64,000 bases of DNA from Arcuatula senhousia (taxonomy: Eukaryota; Mollusca; Bivalvia; Mytilida; Mytilidae), in the NCBI GenBank assembly GCA_963971305.1, contig OZ020308.1:32889275-32953274 (forward strand), read 5' to 3'. Of this stretch, positions 24,312-35,094 are shown piece by piece. The notes beneath the pieces were generated by a model. The model did no database searches. It saw only the letters and a list, made by a program, of their open reading frames with translations, and had not been told where the DNA came from. Positions within the stretch are counted from its first letter, which is position 1, and each line of letters starts with the position of its first letter. A program made the translations under genes and the position numbers.

Positions 24312-25541
24312 ATGAAACTAGCAAAAAGGCAGCGGAAACAATCCGCAAAGACTCCAATGACATCTTCACCAAAAATGAAGAAGAAGAAAACGCCAAACAA
24401 AACAAGACGCCAAATTGAAACAGGAACTGTTAGCACAGAGGTCAATGTCACATTACCATCAACATCCTTTCAAAATGTTGGCAGCATGGTACCACAAATG
24501 AACGTTCAGCCACCAAATACACCTAATATTGCCCTGCCACCAAATGCACTTGATATTTCCCAGGCACCAAATGCACCTGATCGTCCCACGATTTCAGAGA
24601 TGAGCCAGGTTAATCCAGCTCCATTACACGTCCAAAGTCAGACTCAAAATGCTGTCGCCGGCGCCTCAGCTCCTTTGTCCGCTCAGTTAGGTATGTTTAA
24701 TGGCATTAGTTTTTCAAATACAGGGGGTTGCAACACTATGTCGACGCCGATGAGTCCTGACTTCGTACAAATAAACAATTTACCGGAATACATTCCGAGT
24801 GCAAATGATTCAATTAGTGCCCACATACCAATCAAAATAAAAAACAAAATCTTGGCCGGCGAATTTATTGATTTTTCAATATTACTAAAATCTACAAAAG
24901 ATTTAACACTAGACCATACATTTAATGGAAACATTGCCATACAGGGAGGACAGTTGGCTGTTGTTCAACAAAAACATAACACTATAACAAATGTTCACCA
25001 CTGGACTTCAGCATTTATGATATTTACGGGAATTATGCTCGAAAAATGGCCCGCTAAAGCACAAGATTTGCTCAAATATATGCACAATATTAGATAAGCT
25101 TCGACAAGGGGAACAAATCTTGGTTGGGTTACCTACGATGAGCAATTCAGATTGAGAAAGGTTCGGCTTCCACACTCATCTTGGGGAGTCATTGACATGG
25201 AGCTTTGGCTTCTTTATGTATCTACTCCTCAAAGACAAAATTTATACACCAGTGGCTCAGTTCCCAATTCACAGTTTTTTTCGGAGCTTACCAAGCAGTA
25301 CATTTGGGTCTCAACAAAGTTTCAAGCCCACTCAAAACACACAAAACAGTACTTTTGAGTCACAACAAAGTTTCAAGCCCACCCGAAACATGCAAAACCC
25401 CAGCCAAGACGTTTCACAACATGGGTTTCGTACATGTTGGGCGTACAACAGAGGGCGGTGTACATTTGGGGGAAAATGCAGATACCCACACAAGTGTTCA
25501 AACTGTTTGGAACACCCATCAAGAAAGTGTAAAACACGTTA
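24312..25541 (+). pseudogene. Gag-like protein of the Ngaro-like element
   Basis: The first ATG of the frame is at 24312 (MKLAKRQRKQ). The N-terminal third is basic then Pro/Asn-rich; the middle (about 24800-25180) has the ANDSISAHIPIKIKNKI and NLGWVTYDEQFRLRK blocks seen in YR-element gag proteins. The C-terminus has a Cys/His motif (CWAYNRGRCTFGGKCRYPHK, then CSNC). A stop at 25095-25097 and a frameshift near 25190-25210 break it. Its role in the element would be nucleic-acid binding. Confidence 0.7.
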
Positions 25542-27144
25542 AAGAGATAATCAAATTTTCTCCTATTATTGTGTCTAACGTTCAGAATTCATTATCATTA
25601 TATCCTGTCAAGAAGGTTGCAAGCGAATTAATTGATGGTCTAAAATTTGGTTTTAAGTTGCATTATTCTGGCTCAAGACTTCCTGTTGTGTCAAAAAACT
25701 CTAAAAGTGTCTCTGAAAATCCAGAAATTGTTAAAAATAAAATTGACAAGGAAGTCAAGCTCGGACGAATTGCGGGCCCCTTCAATATTCCCCCTCTTCC
25801 TACTCTCCGGATATCACCGATCTTTCTGGCGGCCAAAAAGGACGGTGATTTTAGATTAATTCACAATCTGTCATACCCCCCTCAAAATTCTGTGAATGAT
25901 TTCATAGACCCCGATTTTTGTTCAGTGCGCTATTCAAGCGTTACGGTAGATGATGCGGTTCGCATGGTGAAGAATATTGGCCCTGGCGGTAAGTTAGCCA
26001 AAGCAGATATAAAAAGTGCATTTAGATTATTACGTGTTTCACCTTCAGATTTTGATCTACTTGGTTTCACTTTTGATGAAAAGTACTTTTTTGACAAATG
26101 TTTACCGATGGGTGCTTCGATTAGCTGCTCGATATTTGAGAAATTTTTCACAGCCCTGCACTGGTTTACCGAAAAACAGACAAACAACAAAAATATTTTG
26201 CATTACCTTGACGATTTTCTCTTTGGTGGAGAAGCTAATACATCTGTTTGCAAAGACACACTGAAAGAATTTCAAGCTATTTGCAAGTCGTGGGGGTACC
26301 CTTAGCAGACGACAAGACGGTCGAACCCACCGTTGTGATAGTATTCCTTGGGATCGAATTTGATACTTTAACTATGCAACTAAGGCTACCTTGTGACAAA
26401 ATAGCGGAAATAAGGCAACAAATTACATACTTTCTGTCTGTTAAAAAGGTCACTTTGCACGAGATGCAGTCGCTTATAGGGTTGCTTAACTTTGCCTGTC
26501 AGGTCGTGGCACCAGGACGCGCTTTTTGCAGGCGCCTTATTGATGCCACATGTAACATTAAAAAGCCTTTCCACAGAATCAGGGTGTCTGATCCTATACG
26601 CGAAGATTTAAAAGTTTGGAATTCCTTTTTATCCGAATATAATGGAATTACGGTAATGCTAGATTCTTTTTGGACCCTTTCCGATGAAATTCAAATATTT
26701 ACGGACAGTGCAGGTGGCAAGGATAAAGGGTTTGGTATCTTTTTCAATGGTAATTGGGCTCAGGCTTGCTGACCAGAGCACTGGTCTGACTTGGGAATAT
26801 TGCAGGATATCACATTTTTAGAGCTTTTTCCTGTAGTGGTTGCAATACACATATGGGGAGATACTTTACAAAATAAGAGAATAATTTTTAATATAGATAA
26901 TCAATCTGTGGTCCGGATCATAAATAAAAAGTCCTCCAAGTCTGTCAGGGTGATGTCGTTAGTACGAGTGTTGGTCATTAAGACTCTTAAGCATAATATT
27001 TTGATCAAAGCAAATTACATAGAAGGTGTATCTAATATAATTGCTGATAGTTTATCTCGTTCTAATTGGCAGAAATTCAGACGCTTATGTCCGGACGCAG
27101 ATTCAGAGGGTCACAAGATACCAGACCATCTTTGGATGTTTTGA
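25520..27144 (+). pseudogene. Reverse transcriptase-RNase H of the Ngaro-like element
   Basis: RT motifs: ISPIFLAAKKDGDFRLIHNL, AKADIKSAFRLL (first catalytic Asp), CLPMGASISCSIFEKFF and HYLDDFLF (YLDD box, about 26201-26224). RNase H follows, with TDSAGGKDKGFG, ELFPVVVAI, NIDNQSVV and GVSNIIADSLSR. Breaks: loss of one G in a G run near 26296 shifts the frame (SWG then VPLADD), and TGG to TGA at 26770-26772 truncates RNase H. The N-terminus overlaps the end of the gag-like frame. Confidence 0.85.
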
Positions 27145-28075
27145 AAACTGAGATTCATACATTGTTAAACTCGCCCATGGCACCAAACACTCACAAAAGT
27201 TACAATACTGCTATAGAAAGTTTTAGGTCGTTCAGACAATTTTATAATATGACTGATTCTTGGCCCACCCCCCCCCCCCCCCTTAACGATATTTTATCTT
27301 TTATTGCATATATGTCGCATAGTAACTTGTCGGTGTCTACCGTGTCAACATTTTTAGCAGCCTTGAGTTGTTTTTTTTTTCACAAAGTAAACGGATTGCA
27401 AGATAACAGTAAAACTTTCTTCGTTAAGAAAATGTTGGAAGGCTTTCGTCGAAAATCCCCCGAAAAACCCGATGTTCGACTCCCTATCACACTCAGTTTA
27501 TTAGAACGTTTGATTCTATCACTATATTCTATCTGTAATTCTTCCTATGAATCTTTCATGTTCGCTTCGGCCTTTAGTTTATCATTTTTTGGTCTTCTTC
27601 GAGTAGGTGAAATAGCTGCCGAAAATAAGTGTCATCCCGGGATTCATACCATACGTTTATCCGATGTTTCTATTCAGGAGATTAACGGATCAGAGGAATT
27701 GCATCTCAAAATAAACAGTTCAAAAACCGACCAGCATCGTAAATCAACAACCCTTATTATTAGGAAACAGCAAAATTCTTGTTTGTCCCGTGGCCCTCAT
27801 GAAGCGATTCTTTCTTGTTAGAAATAGTCTACCCCCAAGTTCCCTTCTTTCTGTGCATTTCGATGATTCCCTATTAACACGCTACCAATTTGCAGGCGTT
27901 TTACAAAAAGCGCTTATATTTTGCGACATAACAGGTCATTTTCGACCACATTCCTTTCGTATAGGAGGTGCGACGGAAGCTAAACGTTTAGGCTTTGATG
28001 ATGAAACTATTATGAAATGGGGCCAATGGTCATAAAATTCCTTTGAAAAGTACATTCGTCCTGATTTTTCATAAG
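27066..28075 (+). pseudogene. Tyrosine recombinase of the Ngaro-like element
   Basis: The N-terminal core-binding region includes PNTHKSYNTAIESF and a run of Pro codons (poly-C near 27268-27282). The catalytic region has GLLRVGEIA (Arg), FRPHSFRIGGAT (His-x-x-Arg) and SFEKYIRP (nucleophile Tyr). A frameshift near 27775-27800 and a TAA at 28033-28035, just before the Tyr segment, inactivate it. In life it would integrate the circular DNA copy. Confidence 0.85.
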
Positions 28076-28082
28076 AAGTATT

Positions 28083-28577
28083 TTGTTTTTGATAGGTTCT
28101 GTTCCAAAGAAAATGAGAATATTGATGATAGGATCTTCTATTTTGTATTGGGCAAGGCAAAGTGCATTTTCACGGCCAGGGGGAACACAGCTCAATTTAC
28201 AGAGATCAGGTTGTTTTATTGAGTGGCTAGGACAAAGGGGCATGAAATGGGAGGAATTTCGAAAAACAATTGATGGGAAGGTCTGCAGAACTTCTATTCC
28301 CGATTTTCTTCTAATGCAGCTGGGGTCAAATGATCTCTGTTTACAAAATGCATATCAGCTTTTTCTAGATATTGAATGTGATCTGCTAAGATTGCATGCT
28401 TTGTATCCAACTATAAGAATTATTTGGTCAGATATTTTACAAAGAAGATACTGGCACGATGCAAATAACTGTCAAGCCATCGAAAAAGCAAGAAAACGGC
28501 TAAACTTATTGGTAAAAAACTTAGTTGTCGGCATTGGAGGGTGCGTAATAAGCTCCCGCTTAGCGGGAGCTAAATAG
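28083..28577 (+). pseudogene. SGNH-hydrolase domain, truncated
   Basis: The 28113-28577 stretch encodes MRILMIGSSILYWARQSA (block I, with Ser in GSS), LLMQLGSNDL (block III, GxND) and IIRIIWSDIL-like block IV. The frame is open but ends in the palindrome at 28551-28571 before the block V Asp-x-x-His. The catalytic His is therefore missing. Just upstream, GTTTTTGATAG/GTTCTG resembles a splice acceptor, so it may have been joined to the recombinase by splicing. Its role in retrotransposition is not known. Confidence 0.65.
28551..28571. repeat. Perfect 21-bp palindrome
   Basis: Arms AGCTCCCGC and GCGGGAGCT around TTA. It coincides with the end of homology to SGNH hydrolases, so it may be the element's terminal hairpin or a rearrangement breakpoint. 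Confidence 0.7.
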
Positions 28578-28599
28578 ACTGAGTATGATGCCTTCAACC

Positions 28600-29553
28600 G
28601 GAAGACGTATAAGCTAGTCAAAAATCCGCACCCAATAACACTGAATGCAAAATTAAATTCCTTTTTGGGAATTTCTCAATTTAAAAAATGATAAACATAG
28701 TTATTATTACTACCTATTATAAAGAAAAAGGCAGCGATACTTCAATTAGGTCGTTTGTTTCCGTCGTTTCTATATTTACAAAAGCTCTTTGCAATGTACA
28801 TACTTTCACTTTTCACTCGGGGGCTATATTCGGATTCTCAATCTTCGGATTTCCATCAAGACAATATGGCCGCGACCAGTAGATTATGTGTTCCGCTTCG
28901 GATTATATTTTAGTCAGTGTAGCATATCTTGCGTAGCTTTAGCGTAATGGATATTTGATTTTGGATTGCGAAAATTTACTTAATTGAATAAAGTTTAAAG
29001 GACAAAAATACTATTCGGACACCAAAAATAAGTTAAATCTTGCAAAAAAGTTGTACACAGCATCTTGGTTTTTCATGCTTTTATGTGGCGGTGTTTTAAA
29101 GCAGCAATGCGATTCGACTAGATCATGTAGCGTACATGGCGTAGTCACTTTATCAGGTTGTGCACAAGTTTAAACGTACTTTCTTATAAATTTTTGACTG
29201 CAAAATGTTAATTCATTGAATAAAGTTTATTATCACAGACAGAAATAATGCTTATGCAAAATAGGTCAATCAGACACACACAATTCAAGCATTTTATTGA
29301 TTTTTAGAAAATGACAAAATAGCCACATTGGGTCATTCGTCTGTCTTGATCTAGGTCATTTTAATAAGGATAAATAATTTGATCTATTTCTCACAAAGCT
29401 ATTGCGGGATCCGGAAAAATAAACTTATTTGTCACAAGTTATTGGTTGTTCGAAAATGTTATCAATGCTTGATAATTTTGTCGATTCACCACACAGAGAC
29501 CAATGTCGCCACAACTACAAACATGTCAGAATATAATTTTAACTGTGCAGAAC
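28600..29553. other. No recognisable feature
   Basis: AT-rich DNA. I find no ORF with recognisable motifs, no inverted repeat of note and no match to other parts of the window. Confidence 0.5.
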
Positions 29554-29629
29554 CACAGGGGCTTGGATTATAGAGTAGGGGGGGGCGACTTAAAAGTCAA
29601 TATAAATGACCAGAATCCAAGCCCCTGTG
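29554..29629. mobile_element. 76-bp hairpin MITE
   Basis: Exact 16-bp inverted ends CACAGGGGCTTGGATT and AATCCAAGCCCCTGTG around a G-run and AT-rich centre. The target duplication is unclear. Confidence 0.55.
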
Positions 29630-30089
29630 TGCGGAACATGGATTGCAACGTTCGTGTATAAGTTTGCTTTAGTCTATATCATAAAGGGAGGGACAATCTT
29701 TGAAAGTCTTTGAGGTGACAATCAAAAATATTTGAGCAGTGGCGGATCCGGGGGGGGGTCCGAGATTGGAATTTTCCTCCTTTCCGACAAAAATTTCGCA
29801 AGTAACGTCTAGAACCACCCCCTTTTCGTCCTTCGTCCACAGCGGAATTTATGTTGACCAACCCCTTTAAAAAATTCTGGATCTGGCCCTGTTTGAGTTA
29901 TAATATAATTTATTGCTATTAGACGTAAAAAATCTAAAGGCATACATGTACATTGCAAATGTTCATATAGAGATCTACAATTGGGTTTAAACTTATTTCA
30001 TATAATATTATATACTTCAAAATCATAGGCTGATCTGACAAATGATAACCATTAAAGTAGACGATAATTAGATGTGGAATAATTGTACG

Positions 30090-30240
30090 CCACACAACCA
30101 ACAGAAAGAAACGTGAATTTTAAAAATCACAATGGAAAACAGCCAACAGTCTTCAGCATGACCATAAGTCGCTGCTTGCCGTCTTGCATTGGCCCAAGAC
30201 TAAAAATACAAAAGAGGATGAGTCCAGTTTCCTTTTTGGT
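30090..30240 (-). repeat. Interspersed repeat relic (GAGCAGCGACTGCTGG family)
   Basis: Read on the minus strand it matches 20860-20930, 23695-23750 and 43420-43500 (CAAGACGG...GCAGCGACT...GTCA..CTGAA..CTGTTGGCTGTTTTCC). The rest of 29630-31490 shows nothing I recognise apart from a G-rich stretch near 29745. Confidence 0.45.
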
Positions 30241-31492
30241 CACACTTAGAAAAAAGTTAAAATAACAATGTACAATTTTTTTTACATCTCCGCATGCTTG
30301 GAATGCAACTAAATGTTGAAAATAATAATATTATAAAACGAAAATTATTAAAAATTTCTAGGCGCAAAATATATGTTTGATTTTCTTCTTCTGTATTCCC
30401 AGAATCCCGTTGGTAGCTTTTGTTCTCAGAATAATTTGAAGATTGAAACCTTTTTAAACTTTAACATTAAGCTGATTTAAAAGTATATATGAACAACAGA
30501 CTGTGATATCTTTGATCCAATGGCGACTTTTGTACAGCTCGATGAGCTGAAGGTTTAAGCAAGCAACAGCTTTTCTCTATCTGCAATAGTTTCCTATTTC
30601 CTCCACTAACATAACCAAACTTTGATGCAGTTATTTTAAACTAAATAGGAGATAGTACAATGCTTATACTGGATCTAAAAACAAATAATGTTTAGGATAA
30701 ACACTTACATGACTTAGATTCATCGACATGGCTTAATTTAAGATCGATTGTATAGTATGTGTACAGCAAAGGCTACATATAGAATTCAACAATAAACCTT
30801 AGCAGGACCTAGAAATAATAAAGTCTTTTTTATGTTACTAAAGCAGACCTTTGCTTTTTGTGTCCATAGCGGCTTGCTAGGCAATATGCATTAGAGTCCA
30901 CACTTGTTATTGTATTAATATAAATTATTTCAAGTATTTCCAGCTATGAAATGTTTTAAATGTAAAGAATTTGAATAAAAAATTAGGACATCAGGGATAT
31001 TTTTATTATTGGCGTCCACTAGAGGTCGTGTCTATCAAAACAAAATGACAGAAGCGCGGGAACCTGTCATTCTAATTTACGCAAACCAAGACCCCCAAAA
31101 AGCGGTGCATTATCAACCAAACAAATTCAGCAGACAAATGTCATTCCCAGTAGCCAATGCAATATATTTACTTTGTCCTCAGTAAACAAATTTGTTTTTG
31201 TTATTTTCTCTCTAACCGGCTTTGCATTCGAAAATGAAAGTACAAATATTCTTTGTTTACGGATGCGTTCTTCGAGGTCCGCGTCCGAAGCAATTCACTT
31301 CCTTGTTCAGTTTGCAGGTCCGTTCTTTTTCAAAATTATGGGTATGAGGCACCATATATATATATAAGAAAGTTACTTTATCTGCGGGAGCTTATCAGGT
31401 TTAACCTGTATCATATTAAGACACATGAATATTCGTGCAAGGGAAAGAACTCTTTATAGGCACGATGGGACGCACCTTTCTCATGTCGGCAT

Positions 31493-31634
31493 CACAGGCG
31501 TTTGGGTTCAGAATTTTTTTTTATTAATAACGTGTATATAAAAATTTTCATACTGGTCTATATACTATTTCCACGAGTATGAAAATTTTTATACACGTTA
31601 TTAATAAAAAAAATCCTGAACCCAAACGCCTGTG
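31493..31634. mobile_element. 142-bp near-perfect foldback MITE
   Basis: Inverted arms of about 58 bp start CACAGGCGTTTGGGTTCAG and end CTGAACCCAAACGCCTGTG around a 24-bp loop. An exact 8-bp duplication GTCGGCAT lies at 31485-31492 and 31635-31642, as made by hAT transposases. It is non-coding. The arms are nearly identical, so it is young or under structural constraint. Confidence 0.8.
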
Positions 31635-31642
31635 GTCGGCAT

Positions 31643-32964
31643 CGAGGTTTATTTAAATACAATTCAAGGTGCCTTCGAACAATTTCTTAAAGCAAATCGG
31701 GGCTCTATTGTCTTTCCCTGTGAGTAAATCGGATTAGAAGTTCTGCAGTTATGAACATAGCCAGAAATGAATATCACTTTTCCTCATTAATATTCATTTA
31801 TGCAAATTAGATTACTGGTCACGTGACAAAACTTGTTTAATTAGTCACGGGAACATGCTTTTATAACTTTTAGAAGTCCGGAATATTTTAGGGTGTTACC
31901 CGTAACCGATATGGTTTATAATAATAAATTGACTTCCTCAAAGTTTCTTTGGCGGATAAAACAAACATTTTGAATAATTTTTCATGCGAATAATTGGACG
32001 TCTGACTCAACCGACGACTTGAGTTTGACCATCTTTGTGCTTCGTGGGAACCTAGAGTTAATCAGCTATGGTTATATGGTTTGTTTTGTCTAATTATTTG
32101 CTGTTTGGTGCATAAAATTAAGTCCCCGCAAGCTGTTTACATTTAGTTATTACTTGCAAAAAAATGTATTCAAAACCGAAATTTTTTCATTTTGTACAAA
32201 TTTCCGCCATGTTTTATATGGCTCATGAAGGACACCACGCCTAAAATTTTCACTCAGCTGAGGAACCTTGAAATTTTGAAGCCCAATATCCAGGAGTGTC
32301 TTAATATAAAGTCATTGACGTGTATTTCCAAAATCAACCCCCGCAACCTGTGTGCAAGATATTTTTATTGAAATTTATTCAATATAAAAATAATATCCCT
32401 TTGCTCCTATAGTAAAAATTATGATCGTAAAAGTTCCTGATTTTATAATATGCTAATTAGCAAATTGATATAGATTTCTGGATATGATAGCGTGGCGGTG
32501 AGCAGTTTCTCTGCTCATTCGGCGGGATATGACAAGATGATGATGGGACATGTCGCTATCCCCAAAATTGTGCCCAGCTTATATTTGGTAAATATTTCTT
32601 CTGTGTTACCACAGAGATAGGTTATTTTTTGGTTGTCTTCTTTGCGTACCAGAGAGACAGGTTCCCGAACTGTTACCAGTTCGGAACTTCTTATTACTCT
32701 TTGAAAAATCCAGAGAGTTTTGGGGTTTTAATATTTGCTGATACATCGGGGTTTCATGTTCCTCTAATCTCTCTTGACCATGTGATATCGTGAACCGGGA
32801 GGATTATAGCTTTTACTGTTACCAGTTTAGCACAGGCCTGCCCAATTATTTATCTGGCGGTCTGCCTTTTCATCTTGTCTTATCCTGCTCACGCTATTTA
32901 ACTGTGGTCATATTTGCCATATTAGCTTATTTTATTAGAAAGCCAAATGGGACTCTTTTATTAA
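31643..32964. other. No recognisable feature
   Basis: Mixed AT-rich DNA without a supported gene. Only a short hairpin (GAACTGTTACCAGTTC, about 32667) stands out. Confidence 0.45.
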
Positions 32965-33032
32965 AGATATTTATCTGGAATTCATACCTTAAGATATTTA
33001 ATTCTTAATCATATTCGCCTTTCGGCTTCTCT

Positions 33033-33171
33033 AAGTAATCACATAGCTTTTCCCTCTATAAAATGGTGAAATGCAACATACTTTTCTCTGTTTAAAGTAC
33101 AAAGAAATAGACTATAGACTAATGACCTTGACCCTAGTATATAAGGCACCTAGTCCTTACCTGTAATCATT
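33033..33171 (+). repeat. DIRS left inverted terminal repeat
   Basis: 139 bp from AAGTAATCACATAGC to CCTGTAATCATT. It pairs with 38317-38179. Confidence 0.9.
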
Positions 33172-33412
33172 CTTTCCTTTAGAGATGGTGAAGTGCCATT
33201 AATATAAACATTTGGTCTCAGTCAACTTACAGTAGGTTTTCAAATTTATTTTGAATTTCATTTTTGAATTTTATTTTTGATATTTGTTGAGAATACTTAA
33301 ACCAATGTGTAGAAGTTCTTTTTAGTCTTGTATTTAAACTAGACTACTTGCCTAGATGTTTTTACCTGACCACATGGTCATGCAGACATTTTGAATTTTC
33401 AACTTCTACACT

Positions 33413-33535
33413 TTTGCTAGATGCTTATTGCTAGATGCATATTTACTGATTGCTAGATGCATATTTATTGATTGCTAGATGCATATTTATATTTGCTAGA
33501 TGCATTTTAATGTTTGCTAAATGCAAAATGCTTTA
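33413..33535 (+). repeat. Short tandem repeat upstream of DIRS ORF1
   Basis: About six copies of TTGCTAGATGCATATTTA-like units, ending TTTGCTAAATGCAAAATG. They sit in the 5' leader between the ITR and ORF1 and could be promoter or leader elements. Confidence 0.7.
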
Positions 33536-33664
33536 CATTTGAGAATTTGAAGATTTGACCTTTTTTACCCTTGTTTTAAAGGGCTTATTTATAATCTGGA
33601 ATTAATATCTCAAATTTTTTGGATTCCACTCAATTTTATTTCTACTTCTTGTAGATTTTCTAAT

Positions 33665-35080
33665 ATGACTGAGAGTTGTCTAGAAAACGAAGATTTCTTG
33701 CTTTTGCAAGATGAAGAGCCTAACTTAAGTGACTCTGAATCCAGAAAAACTAGGGCTAGTCATACATCTAATAGTAGAGTCATCAAAGGGACAGCTTTGT
33801 CTGGTTCACAAAAAGTTTCTTCTATGAAAAGAAAGGCAAAATCATGTGGAAGTGTTAAACCTTCAAAGTTATCTAAGAAATCTCACACTTTTTCTGAAGA
33901 GGAGATTAATTCCCTCAAAGAGCAAATGGGGATCTCGGCAATTGATGAGTCTTTGTCTAATCTTACTAATTTGTTGGGAGAAGTAGTTAGAAAATCTAAA
34001 GAGACTGAGAAGTCTTATCCAACAGCAGATTCACAAGCTGCCGGACCTCCAGATTTTCTTCCCCTTCCTAGGCCAAGACCCATACTCTCCCTAGAACCAA
34101 ATTTGGATGAGAATACATGTAGTAACATTGACTTTGATTTTGACTTAAACCAATCTAATGCTGAAACTGACAGCTTGCAGCAAGCTAATGATAACTCAAA
34201 TTTCAATCCATCTAGTGGTTTTCAGCAAGCTTTTAATGAAGTTCCTAATACTTCTGATAACAATGTTAATGCTAATGTTAATGGTCAAAATCAGGAAAAT
34301 GATAACAATGAAGTTGAATTCAATATTCCTCAGTTGAAACCAGATGAGAAGACTGATAAGTCTGTTACAAATAACTTGGCCAAGGCTGTTAATGCAGCTG
34401 TTACTGTTAGAACCAATGTTGATAGTCTTAAGTCAATTGAGGACAAGTTTTTTCGTCCTGCTAATTGTGATAATCTAGTTGTACCAAAGGTCAATAAAGA
34501 AATTTGGGCTAAATTACCCAAGAATGCTAATATTTCTGATAATAAAATGCAGGAGGTACAACATTATTTTGTTAAAGGCATGATTCCATTAATTCAAATG
34601 GCTGATAGAATCTGCACTAAGAAGGAGCCTTTAGATGTTACTTACTTGAGAAATCAGCTATCTGATTCTATTTGTCTTTTGGGACATGGCATTCTTGGCT
34701 TGAGTCACAGGAGGCGTTCTGCCCTTAGACCTTACTTTACAGAGAAGTTTAAGCCTATTTGTTCTTCTGATGTACCTGTAGACGATTTTCTTTTTAGTAA
34801 AGATGCGTTAAAGCTTATGAAAGAAATGGGAGATTTCACTAAAATTCCCTTGTGTGTCAAGTCTTATAATAGTACAAGTAGCTTCAATAGAGGCTCAGGT
34901 CAGAGATATGGGTATGGAAATCAAAATCAGAATTTAAACTACAGAGGCCCTGTGTACACACAGGGCAACTACCAAGGCAGACGCAACCCTCCTCCTTACT
35001 CAAGGGGACGAAGCAAAGGCTACATGGGCAGAGCCAATCAGAGATATCAGGGCCAAGGAAGGAGCCAATATCGACGCTAG
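33665..35080 (+). CDS. DIRS ORF1 (gag-like), 471 aa
   Basis: It starts at the first ATG after the leader (MTESCLENEDFLLL). The N-terminal half is charged and Asn/Ser-rich with a basic patch (MKRKAKSC, KLSKKS). The central part is more structured (KFFRPANCDNLVVPKVNKEI, LGHGILGLSHRRRSALRPY), a block found in DIRS gag-like proteins. The C-terminus is Gly/Arg/Tyr/Gln-rich (GYGNQNQNLNYRG to QYRR), typical of RNA binding. The last 190 nt overlap the -1 frame that continues into ORF2, with a slippery site inside. The likely role is the nucleoprotein particle; there is no zinc knuckle. Confidence 0.85.
   Translation: MTESCLENEDFLLLQDEEPNLSDSESRKTRASHTSNSRVIKGTALSGSQKVSSMKRKAKSCGSVKPSKLSKKSHTFSEEEINSLKEQMGISAIDESLSNLTNLLGEVVRKSKETEKSYPTADSQAAGPPDFLPLPRPRPILSLEPNLDENTCSNIDFDFDLNQSNAETDSLQQANDNSNFNPSSGFQQAFNEVPNTSDNNVNANVNGQNQENDNNEVEFNIPQLKPDEKTDKSVTNNLAKAVNAAVTVRTNVDSLKSIEDKFFRPANCDNLVVPKVNKEIWAKLPKNANISDNKMQEVQHYFVKGMIPLIQMADRICTKKEPLDVTYLRNQLSDSICLLGHGILGLSHRRRSALRPYFTEKFKPICSSDVPVDDFLFSKDALKLMKEMGDFTKIPLCVKSYNSTSSFNRGSGQRYGYGNQNQNLNYRGPVYTQGNYQGRRNPPPYSRGRSKGYMGRANQRYQGQGRSQYRR
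34933..34966 (+). promoter_or_regulatory. Putative -1 programmed frameshift signal (ORF1 to ORF2)
   Basis: Slippery heptamer TTTAAAC at 34933-34939, in phase as T_TTA_AAC with ORF1 codons. A 7-nt spacer (34940-34946) follows, then an 8-bp perfect hairpin GCCCTGTG/CACAGGGC (34947-34954, 34959-34966) with loop TACA. The ORF2 frame has its nearest upstream stop at 34888-34890 and no in-frame ATG until 35215, so a -1 slip here would give an ORF1-ORF2 fusion. Confidence 0.7.
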
Positions 35081-35094
35081 ATACAGTCACTAAG

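Larger units (their letters stand above)
24100..28600 (+). mobile_element. Ngaro-like YR retrotransposon, inactive
   Basis: Order on the plus strand: gag-like protein with a CCCH-type zinc motif, reverse transcriptase-RNase H, tyrosine recombinase, then an SGNH-hydrolase domain. An SGNH domain together with a YR integrase is characteristic of the Ngaro group within DIRS-order elements. The left boundary is taken where the 2-kb duplication ends; a hairpin (AAGGGAAA / TTTCCCTT) lies at about 24128. The right side is truncated at or near a palindrome at 28551. I could not find the split direct repeats expected of Ngaro, so both ends are approximate. Confidence 0.7.
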
